Source: Pseudomonadota bacterium (lineage in GTDB: Bacteria; Desulfobacterota; Anaeroferrophillalia; Anaeroferrophillales; Tharpellaceae). From it: DNA of 11,700 bases. The DNA is taken from assembly GCA_015486505.1 (NCBI GenBank), contig WFRP01000222.1:1-11700 (forward strand). Direction: 5' to 3'. The notes beneath the pieces were generated by a model, which saw nothing but the letters and a program-made list of their open reading frames with translations, was not told the DNA's origin and made no database searches. This document shows, in pieces, positions 1 to 5,210 of this stretch. Position numbers and translations under genes: made by a program. Numbering within the stretch: the stretch's first letter is position 1; every line of letters starts with the position of its first letter.

Positions 1-9
1 CTATTCAGC
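1..9 (+). repeat. Truncated terminal inverted repeat of a MITE-like element
   Basis: The first nine bases, CTATTCAGC, match positions 5-13 of the 14-bp terminal repeat GTAACTATTCAGCC of the complete MITE at 1132-1373. The missing GTAA would lie just outside the window. The sequence that should follow inside such an element resumes at 391, after the hairpin array. I therefore read 1-9 plus 391-450 as one MITE end split by the array. Nine bases alone would be weak; the matching continuation at 391 makes the call credible. Confidence 0.55.
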
Positions 10-390
10 TAATGCGGGAACAAATCCCGCAACCCAAGCGACCTTATTATGACCCGCAAATAAGTACTCTTATCAGAACATTTTCTGATTATTAAATCTT
101 GTTTTTTGGTGCAGAAAATAACCTGTAAGGTACTAATGCGGGAACAGATCCCGCAACCCAAACAGGGCCTTGCGGCCCGCAAATAAGTGCTCTTATCAGA
201 ACATTTTCTTGTTTTAAAACAAGAAAATAACCTGTAAGGCACTAATGCGGGAACAGACCCCGCAACCCAAACAGGCCTTTTCGGCCCGCACCCAAGGGCA
301 CTTCCGATGGTCGCAAATAAGTACTCTTATCAGAACATTTTCTGATTATTAAATCTTGTTTTTTGGTGCAGAAAATAACCTGTAAGGTAC
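10..390 (+). repeat. Tandem array of three multi-hairpin repeat units
   Basis: Three same-orientation units lie at 10-133 (124 bp), 134-242 (109 bp) and 243-390 (148 bp). Each runs from TAATGCGGGAAC to AAGGTAC and is followed directly by TAA. Conserved parts in order are a GCGGGA/TCCCGC hairpin, a variable segment, ATAAG-TACT-CTTAT, a hairpin with ATTTTC/GAAAAT arms, and ACCT-GTA-AGGT. Units 1 and 3 share 82 identical bases (55-136 and 312-393). Unit 2 has a shorter inner hairpin forming a perfect 26-bp palindrome (203-228). Unit 3 carries an extra segment containing GGGCACTTCCGATGG. No unit has terminal inverted repeats or a plausible gene. Reading frames through the array are not kept because unit lengths are not all multiples of three. 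Confidence 0.9.
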
Positions 391-450
391 TAAATTTTAT
401 CTTCCCTCTTTCAGGAGGAGGCGGGGGTGCTTTTTCGGAGCGGTTAAACT
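391..450 (+). repeat. Interior of a MITE-like end, displaced by the hairpin array
   Basis: This stretch starts TAAATTTTA, continues with a pyrimidine run, then GGAGG and GGCGGGGGTG, then CTTTTTCGG and AGCGGT. The reverse complement of the right end of the MITE at 1132-1373 has the same order: AAATTTTA, a C-run, CTGGAGGGGGCGGGGTGG, TTTTTCG and AAGCGGT. Similarity fades after about 450. I see no matching opposite terminal repeat before fluC, so this copy looks decayed or truncated. The rest of the gap to fluC (451-557) holds only a weak promoter candidate. Confidence 0.55.
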
Positions 451-522
451 CGGTCCGGCAAACCTACAACGCCGGTCGGATTTGGTCAAGTCAAATCTTG
501 AAAAGCTTCCCTGATTCTCTGC

Positions 523-550
523 TTGACAGTATCCCCGTAAATACACTAAA
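523..550 (+). promoter_or_regulatory. Candidate fluC promoter (weak)
   Basis: A perfect -35 hexamer TTGACA lies at 523-528. The best -10 at usual spacing is ACTAAA at 545-550, a poor match. Transcription from it would begin close to the ATG at 558, giving an almost leaderless mRNA. No fluoride-riboswitch-like fold was recognised between 391 and 557. Confidence 0.25.
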
Positions 551-557
551 AGACGCT

Positions 558-935
558 ATGCTTAATATTGTGATTATTGGTTGCGGCGGTTTTTTCGGCG
601 CCATCAGCCGCTATTTTGTTTCCGAGCTGGTTTATACCTTCATCGGCGCGGGTCTGCCTTACGGCACCCTGGCGGTCAATCTTGTCGGCTCTTTCCTGCT
701 CGGGATTGTCGCCCAGCTGGGACTTGCCGGAGATCTTCTGCCGGACAGCGTCAACGCATTTGTCGGCATCGGTTTTCTCGGCGCCTTCACCACATTTTCA
801 ACTTTCAGCGTCCAGACCCTGGAACTGCTGGAAAGCGGCAGTCTGCTCAAAGCACTGCTCAACATCTCTCTCAATATCATCCTCTGCCTGATCGGCGCCT
901 GGGGCGGGTTCACCCTCGGCCGCATCCTGACCTGA
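558..935 (+). CDS. fluC: Fluoride channel FluC (CrcB)
   Basis: Predicted 125-residue integral membrane protein, the usual length of CrcB/FluC dual-topology fluoride exporters, which work as inverted dimers and let fluoride leave the cytoplasm. Family signatures are clear: GGFFGAISRY near residues 10-19, GTLAVNLVGSFLLG with Asn41 around 36-49, and GFLGAFTTFSTFS at 72-84 with Phe80 and Phe83. These align with the pore Asn and the Phe box of characterised Fluc channels; the same loop forms the central Na+ site. Four hydrophobic segments are visible. The frame is open upstream to 363, but that part is translated repeat DNA and MITE remnant, so ATG 558 is preferred; its upstream ribosome site is weak. 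No co-directional partner gene is within 500 bp, so it is probably monocistronic and ends near the hairpin at 1002-1024. Identity is secure. Confidence 0.95.
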   Translation: MLNIVIIGCGGFFGAISRYFVSELVYTFIGAGLPYGTLAVNLVGSFLLGIVAQLGLAGDLLPDSVNAFVGIGFLGAFTTFSTFSVQTLELLESGSLLKALLNISLNIILCLIGAWGGFTLGRILT

Positions 936-960
936 GCGCCCGCCGCTACCTCCCAAAAAG

Positions 961-976
961 TATTCAGCCGACATTT
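961..976 (+). repeat. Possible decayed MITE terminal repeat
   Basis: TATTCAGCC at 961-969 matches nine bases of the MITE end GTAACTATTCAGCC, followed by GACATTTT, which resembles the AAATTTTA found just inside the intact MITE's right end. The bases before it (AAAAAG) do not match GTAAC. It could be a relic of another insertion or chance. Confidence 0.25.
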
Positions 977-1001
977 TCCTCTGACAGCCCCACCCGGAAC
1001 A

Positions 1002-1024
1002 AACTGTTTCCTCAGGAAACAGTT
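1002..1024 (+). terminator. Perfect stem-loop downstream of fluC
   Basis: AACTGTTTCC (1002-1011) pairs perfectly with GGAAACAGTT (1015-1024) around a TCA loop, 66 bases after the fluC stop. There is no T-run after it, so it is not a canonical intrinsic terminator. It may act as a transcript end stabiliser or Rho-assisted terminator. A protein-binding palindrome is an alternative. Confidence 0.45.
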
Positions 1025-1048
1025 AGCAAAAGAAATTAAATTTGCTGC

Positions 1049-1077
1049 TTGACATTAACTACATATTGTGGTTTATA
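1049..1077 (+). promoter_or_regulatory. Sigma-70-type promoter of nrdJ
   Basis: TTGACA (1049-1054) and TTTATA (1072-1077) are separated by exactly 17 bases, a near-ideal housekeeping promoter with a start expected near 1084. It points toward nrdJ and is overlapped by two NrdR-like operators. The predicted leader is about 420 nt, of which 250 nt (MITE plus one copy of the target duplication) were added by the insertion at 1132-1373. Confidence 0.7.
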
Positions 1078-1103
1078 GCCTCTCCGAACCCAAGATGTAG
1101 TGG
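1056..1103 (+). promoter_or_regulatory. Paired NrdR-box-like operators
   Basis: Box 1, TAACTACATATTGTGG (1056-1071), and box 2, ACCCAAGATGTAGTGG (1088-1103), each match 12 of 16 positions of the published NrdR consensus (aCaCwAtATaTwGwgt). Their starts are 32 bp apart, about three helical turns, as is typical of NrdR box pairs. The -10 hexamer sits between them, so bound NrdR would block the promoter. NrdR is an ATP/dATP-sensing repressor of ribonucleotide reductase genes, which fits the downstream gene. nrdR itself is not in the window. Confidence 0.7.
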
Positions 1104-1131
1104 TTTTGCTGAAATTTAACCTTTTTTCAAG

Positions 1132-1373
1132 GTAACTATTCAGCCGCATCCGGGGTCGGGCGCGGTTTTTCTCCGCCAGGCGTTAAGATTTCTGTTTTTC
1201 CTTACACTCGCTGCGCCCGCCTTGCAAAACTCGCTTACGCTCAAACAGTTGCAATGCTGATGGACTCCCGCTCGCTTCCGAAAAACAACGAAATCGTTTC
1301 CGCGACCGCTTACGAAAAACCACCCCGCCCCCTCCAGAAGGTGGGGGGGGGTAAAATTTGGCTGAATAGTTAC
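1132..1373. mobile_element. MITE (242 bp) with 14-bp inverted ends and 8-bp target duplication
   Basis: The left end GTAACTATTCAGCC (1132-1145) is the exact reverse complement of the right end (1360-1373). Immediately outside, TTTTCAAG occurs on both sides (1124-1131 and 1374-1381), a perfect 8-bp target duplication. The interior holds no credible gene, only a G/C-rich imperfect hairpin with a run of nine G (1343-1351). Ends starting GTAA plus an 8-bp duplication are the known hallmarks of the IS66 family, so this is probably a non-autonomous IS66-type derivative; that assignment is inference. It sits in the nrdJ leader, downstream of the promoter and operators. Confidence 0.85.
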
Positions 1374-1388
1374 TTTTCAAGAACCATT

Positions 1389-1394
1389 TATAAT
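1389..1394 (+). promoter_or_regulatory. Perfect TATAAT just outside the MITE right end
   Basis: TATAAT lies 15 bases beyond the right inverted repeat. The hexamer 17 bases upstream (ATAGTT, inside the MITE end) is a poor -35. If functional, the insertion would have created a second, NrdR-independent start for nrdJ. Weak on sequence alone. Confidence 0.2.
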
Positions 1395-1414
1395 CATTAA
1401 CAATTACTGTTTTA

Positions 1415-1446
1415 CCGGTTGTTTTCCGATTGCAGAAACCGGAAAA
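1415..1446 (+). other. Alternative hairpins in the nrdJ leader
   Basis: CCGGTT (1415-1420) can pair with AACCGG (1437-1442), or TTTTCCG (1422-1428) with CGGAAAA (1440-1446). The two share CGG at 1440-1442 and are mutually exclusive. No known riboswitch consensus was recognised, and no cobalamin box was found. Functional meaning is unproven. Confidence 0.25.
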
Positions 1447-1505
1447 GGACACTTTCCCGCGCTGAAACCCGCGTCAAAATTCACACCTGATAAAATGGAG
1501 AAATC

Positions 1506-3764
1506 ATGAGTCAGACCGCCGCACAAACAAAAAAAATTCCCGCACTGCCGAAATCCGCAACCGTGCCGCTTTTCAGTGACAATGCGATTACCGTCCTGGA
1601 ACGCCGCTACCTGAAAAAAGACAGCACCGGCACAGTAATCGAAGAGCCCAAAGATATGCTCTGGCGCGTTGCCTGCACCATCGCCGAAGGCGAAAAAGAA
1701 TTTGATAAAGGGGCCGACACCAAAAAACTTGCCCTTGAATTCTACGAAATGATGGCTAAACTTGAATTTCTCCCGAACTCCCCGACCCTGATGAATGCCG
1801 GGCGCGAACTCGGCCAACTTTCAGCCTGCTTTGTCCTCCCGATTGAAGATTCGATGGAGAGTATTTTCGAAGCCGTCAAACAGACCGCCTTAATCCACAA
1901 AAGCGGCGGTGGCACCGGTTTTTCTTTCTCAAGAATCCGCCCCCGCAATGATCTGGTTCACTCGACCAGCGGCATTTCCAGCGGCCCGCTCTCTTTTATG
2001 TCGGTATTCGACTGCGCCACCGAAACCATTAAACAGGGCGGCACCCGGCGCGGCGCCAACATGGCGATTTTACGGGTCGACCACCCCGATATAATGGATT
2101 TCATTAAAGTCAAGGCCGACCTGACCAAACTGCAGAACTTCAATCTCTCGATCGCCCTGACTGATGAGTTTATGAACGCGCTGAAAAGCGATGGTGATTA
2201 CGACTTGATCAATCCGCGCAACCACGAAGTCGTAAAACGACAAAATGCCCGCAAAGTATTCAAACAGATAGTAAAACAGGCCTGGCTCTCGGGAGAACCC
2301 GGAGTCATTTTCATCGACCGGCTCAACGCCGACAACCCGACCCCCAAAGTCGGCGCCATTGAAAGCACCAACCCCTGCGGCGAGCAGCCGCTGCTGCCGC
2401 ATGAATCCTGCAATCTCGGCTCCATCAATCTCGCCCAGATGGTTGTCGACGGTAAAATCGACTATGACAAACTCGCGAAAACCGTCAGCCGGGCGGTGCA
2501 TTTTCTTGATAACGTTGTCGATATCAACAACTACCCGTTGCCGATTATCGCCGAACAGACCAGAGCCAACCGCAAAATCGGGCTTGGTGTTATGGGCTTT
2601 GCCGACCTGCTGCTGCTTCTGGAAACCCCTTATTCTTCCCAGAAAGCCCGTGATCTGGCTACTGAAATCATGGCCTTTGTTGATAAAATCGCTTACGAAA
2701 CCTCAATTGAGCTTGCGGAAAAACGCGGCCCGTTCCCGAATTTCCCCGAAAGCACTTACGGCACGGAAAATCCAACCGTTCCGATTCGCAACGCGACCCG
2801 GACAACCATCGCCCCGACCGGAACCATCAGTATCCTGGCCGGCTGTTCCAGCGGGGTTGAGCCGATCTTTGCTCTGGCATTTGTCCGGCGGGTAATGGAT
2901 GATGATGAGCTTTTCGAGGTCAATCCAATCTTTGCCGAAATCGCGCGCAAAAACAATTTCTACAGCAAATCCGTAATCAGAAAGATTGCCCATGGCGGCA
3001 GCTGCCATAATCTTGATGAAATCCCGGAAAGATTCCGGCGCTTTTTTGAAAGCGCCCACGATATTGCCCCGATTGATCATATCGAAATCCAGGCGGCTTT
3101 CCAGAAACATACCAACAACGCGGTCAGTAAAACCGTCAATTTCGCCCATGACGCGACCGTCGAACAAGTCGAAAAAGCCTATCTTCTGGCCTATGAAAAA
3201 GGCTGCAAGGGATTGACCATCTATCGTGACGGCTGCCGGGAAAATCAGGTTTTAAACATCGGCAAAACCGACAGTAAGCCGGCCATCGACAAACCCACCA
3301 AACGCGACCGCCCGCAGTCTCTGGTCGGCCGCACCTACCAGATGACCACCGGCTGCGGCCCGCTCTATGTTACCATCAACGATGATGACCGCGGCCTCTC
3401 TTTTGAGCTTTTCAACACTATCGGCAAAGCCGGCGGCTGCGCCGCCAGCCAGAGCGAAGCCATCGGCCGTCTGGTCTCTTTAGCCTGGCGCAGCGGCCAG
3501 CAGCCGGAGCCGATCATTAAACAATTAATCGGCATCAGCTGCCATAAACCAGCCGGCTTCGGTGAAAACCGGGTCACCTCCTGTGCCGATGCCATCGCCC
3601 AGGCAATCCGCGTGCATACTGAAAAAAATAACGGTAAACGCAACCAGGAGCTCCATGAAGAAAGCAATATGGCATTCGGGGCCTGCCCCGAATGCGGCGG
3701 CGTGGTTGAACATGAAGGTGGCTGTATGGTCTGCCACACCTGCGGCTATTCCGAATGCGCCTAA
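1506..3764 (+). CDS. nrdJ: Adenosylcobalamin-dependent ribonucleotide reductase (class II)
   Basis: Predicted 752-residue cytoplasmic enzyme reducing ribonucleotides to deoxyribonucleotides, using adenosylcobalamin to create a thiyl radical without oxygen dependence. The NPCGE motif at 289-293 supplies Asn289, the radical Cys291 and Glu293. Cys108 (in QLSACFVLP) and Cys302 (in ESCNLGS) match the reducible cysteine pair of Thermotoga-type NrdJ. SGGGTGFSFSRIRP, near residue 132, is a typical substrate-pocket segment. After the barrel, roughly residues 608-708 look like a TSCPD domain (GCGPLYVTI ... TSCADAIAQAI). The last 25 residues form a cysteine-rich zinc ribbon (CPECGG ... CHTCG) expected to relay reducing equivalents. 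I see no N-terminal ATP-cone. ATG 1506 is supported by GGAG at 1497-1500. Probably monocistronic and NrdR-controlled. Full length, no visible defect. Confidence 0.97.
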   Translation: MSQTAAQTKKIPALPKSATVPLFSDNAITVLERRYLKKDSTGTVIEEPKDMLWRVACTIAEGEKEFDKGADTKKLALEFYEMMAKLEFLPNSPTLMNAGRELGQLSACFVLPIEDSMESIFEAVKQTALIHKSGGGTGFSFSRIRPRNDLVHSTSGISSGPLSFMSVFDCATETIKQGGTRRGANMAILRVDHPDIMDFIKVKADLTKLQNFNLSIALTDEFMNALKSDGDYDLINPRNHEVVKRQNARKVFKQIVKQAWLSGEPGVIFIDRLNADNPTPKVGAIESTNPCGEQPLLPHESCNLGSINLAQMVVDGKIDYDKLAKTVSRAVHFLDNVVDINNYPLPIIAEQTRANRKIGLGVMGFADLLLLLETPYSSQKARDLATEIMAFVDKIAYETSIELAEKRGPFPNFPESTYGTENPTVPIRNATRTTIAPTGTISILAGCSSGVEPIFALAFVRRVMDDDELFEVNPIFAEIARKNNFYSKSVIRKIAHGGSCHNLDEIPERFRRFFESAHDIAPIDHIEIQAAFQKHTNNAVSKTVNFAHDATVEQVEKAYLLAYEKGCKGLTIYRDGCRENQVLNIGKTDSKPAIDKPTKRDRPQSLVGRTYQMTTGCGPLYVTINDDDRGLSFELFNTIGKAGGCAASQSEAIGRLVSLAWRSGQQPEPIIKQLIGISCHKPAGFGENRVTSCADAIAQAIRVHTEKNNGKRNQELHEESNMAFGACPECGGVVEHEGGCMVCHTCGYSECA

Positions 3765-3796
3765 TAAGGAATGTCAGCAAATACCCATAAGTCAAG

Positions 3797-3818
3797 CCTG
3801 ACCCCAGTGGTGGTCGGG
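3797..3818. terminator. Stem-loop between converging nrdJ and rsmI
   Basis: CCTGACC (3797-3803) pairs with GGTCGGG (3812-3818), with one wobble, around an 8-nt loop in the 59-bp gap between the two converging stop codons. The position suits a shared terminator, but neither strand has a clear T-run. The flank GTCAAGCCTGACCCC has the look of a short intergenic repeat end. Confidence 0.4.
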
Positions 3819-3823
3819 GGAGA

Positions 3824-4684
3824 CTACTTTCTTGTCAGGACCAGATCATAGATTTGGCGGCGTTTACAGTGAGGGAATTCAGACTGGAGGATTTCGACCA
3901 GATCCCGGTTGCTGTAATCTTTGACAAAATCCGGGTCGGCAAGTCGTTCCCGGATCTGGCTTTCCGCATTCGCCAACGCGGCGGGGGTCAAGGCCCGGTC
4001 ACGGTCGCAGCCTGAAACCAGGAGGGTGATTTCGCCGCGCCAGGTTCGTTCAGCTCCTAAAGCGCGCAGTTGACTCAAAGGAAAACGCAGGAATTCTTCA
4101 TAAACCTTGGTCAATTCCCGGGCGATACAAGCGGACCGGTCGCCCAGAACTTTTTCCATAATTTCCAGGGTCGCATCAAGACGGCGGGGAGATTCATAGA
4201 AGATTAAGGTTGCCGTAATCTCTTTCAACCCTTCCAGACGCCGCTGCCGGGGGCCGGAACGGCTCGGCAGAAAACCGACAAAATAGAAGGCATCAAGCGG
4301 CAGGGCGCCGGCGCTGAGGGCTGAAATCGCGGCACAGGCTCCGGGAATCGGCGTAATCCGAATCCCGGCTTGAGCGGCCAGTTGAATCAGACGGTAACCG
4401 GGATCGGAAATCCCCGGAGTTCCGGCTTCGGAGATCATACCGATCTTTACCCCGACCTGGAGTTTAACGAGCAGTTCATCAAGCCGCCTGGCCGACGAAT
4501 TATCATGCAGGGAGATTAACGGAGCTGTGATTTGATAGTGGTTGAAAAGTTTTTTGGCCGTGCGGGTATCTTCAGCTGCGACCAGATCGACTTGGCGCAG
4601 GGTTTCTAAAGCCCGCAAGGTTATATCGGCAAGATTACCGATCGGGGTGGCAATCAGAAAAAGCTCACCGGCAACATCATTCAT
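3824..4684 (-). CDS. rsmI: 16S rRNA (cytidine-1402 2'-O)-methyltransferase RsmI
   Basis: Predicted 286-residue SAM-dependent enzyme of the tetrapyrrole-methylase fold, adding the 2'-O-methyl group to C1402 in the decoding centre of 16S rRNA. Signatures are LIATPIGNLADITLRAL at 10-26, AAEDTRTAKKLF near 36-47, SEAGTPGISDPG around 85-96 and the proline-rich IPGACAAISAL segment that follows. The length is normal for RsmI. Its ATG (4684-4682) overlaps the stop of the upstream dciA gene in an ATGA junction, which suggests translational coupling. It is the last gene of the seven-gene minus-strand operon, stopping at TAG 3826-3824 just before the converging nrdJ. rsmI is also a member of the tmk-holB-yaaT region of Bacillus. 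Identity is secure. Confidence 0.95.
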   Translation of the reverse strand: MNDVAGELFLIATPIGNLADITLRALETLRQVDLVAAEDTRTAKKLFNHYQITAPLISLHDNSSARRLDELLVKLQVGVKIGMISEAGTPGISDPGYRLIQLAAQAGIRITPIPGACAAISALSAGALPLDAFYFVGFLPSRSGPRQRRLEGLKEITATLIFYESPRRLDATLEIMEKVLGDRSACIARELTKVYEEFLRFPLSQLRALGAERTWRGEITLLVSGCDRDRALTPAALANAESQIRERLADPDFVKDYSNRDLVEILQSEFPHCKRRQIYDLVLTRK

Positions 4685-5202
4685 CGCAGGCTCCGGGCCG
4701 CCGCCCGTTTTTTTATCTCACTATGACAGCGCATCCGGCTCAACAGAGCACAAAGCTCCGCATCTTTAACCCGAGCCGCAATCTCTCTTTGCCATTTTTC
4801 GGCCTCCGCCGCCGAGACCAGATCCGCCGGCAGAGCCGTTGCCGATTTATTGGCCGCCGCCGCAACCTTAAGCTCGCGCTTCTTCACCGCCCGGCAATGA
4901 ATCGAAGCAATCAGCAGGGTACCGGCCAGCTTATTGACCCGGTGAATAATCTCTTCCTGCATATAAATCAACTGATGCGCCCAGGAACTGCTGACCACAT
5001 CAAGATAGAGGGTATGCCCTTTAATCCGGCGGGGCTGACATTTATCGACCAGACCTTTACCGACAATTTTCTGCCACTGCCGAAAAACATCTTCATGCAG
5101 AAGCCGCATTTTCAAACGGCGCGCAGCAAGCACCTCGCCGACAATCTCAGCAACCGCAATCGCCTGTTTATTAAAGCGTTTTTTCCTCTTGTCCGTCATC
5201 AC
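4681..5202 (-). CDS. dciA: DciA-family (DUF721) replicative helicase loader
   Basis: Predicted 173-residue cytoplasmic protein. Residues ~15-115 carry the DUF721/DciA pattern: a W-x-x-IVG-x-x-L segment (WQKIVGKGLVDKCQPRRIKG), a hydrophobic strand (TLYLDVVSSSWAHQLIYM), then a helix with IIHRVNKLAG. DciA is the predicted ancestral loader of the DnaB helicase in bacteria lacking DnaC or DnaI, and its core is a KH-like fold. The C-terminal 55 residues are Ala/Lys/Arg-rich and not conserved to my eye. The frame begins with GTG (5202) followed directly by ATG (5199); either may start translation, with no strong ribosome site. It lies 8 bp after metG and overlaps rsmI by 4 bp. Family call is good; function in this organism is inferred. 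Confidence 0.8.
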   Translation of the reverse strand: MMTDKRKKRFNKQAIAVAEIVGEVLAARRLKMRLLHEDVFRQWQKIVGKGLVDKCQPRRIKGHTLYLDVVSSSWAHQLIYMQEEIIHRVNKLAGTLLIASIHCRAVKKRELKVAAAANKSATALPADLVSAAEAEKWQREIAARVKDAELCALLSRMRCHSEIKKRAAARSLR

Positions 5203-5210
5203 AAACCATC

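Noticed and set aside
9..242. Open frame through the left repeat array (minus strand), and similar frames at 10643-10840, 11353-11559 and 11496-11693
   Set aside because: They are translations of the hairpin repeat. The same peptide recurs with each unit, unit lengths are not consistently multiples of three, and no ribosome site or conserved domain is visible.
10..390. CRISPR array
   Set aside because: Units are over 100 bp, variable parts are shared between distant units rather than unique, and no cas genes are present.
10..390. Integron attC sites
   Set aside because: The core RYYYAAC/GTTRRRY pair and gene cassettes between units are missing.
363..557. N-terminal extension of fluC starting at 363
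   Set aside because: It encodes repeat and MITE-remnant DNA; the FluC family is about 125 residues, exactly the length from ATG 558.
1183..1452. 89-residue minus-strand frame across the MITE
   Set aside because: It crosses the MITE's right end and target duplication, has low-complexity Pro/Gly and Arg/Ser stretches, and has no ribosome site. It is a repeat translation.
1084..1505. Cobalamin riboswitch in the nrdJ leader
   Set aside because: No B12-box-like GCCACTG or surrounding fold was found; NrdR boxes offer a better explanation for regulation.
1909..3801. Several 60-180 residue frames on both strands inside nrdJ
   Set aside because: They are shadows of a clear, full-length conserved gene.
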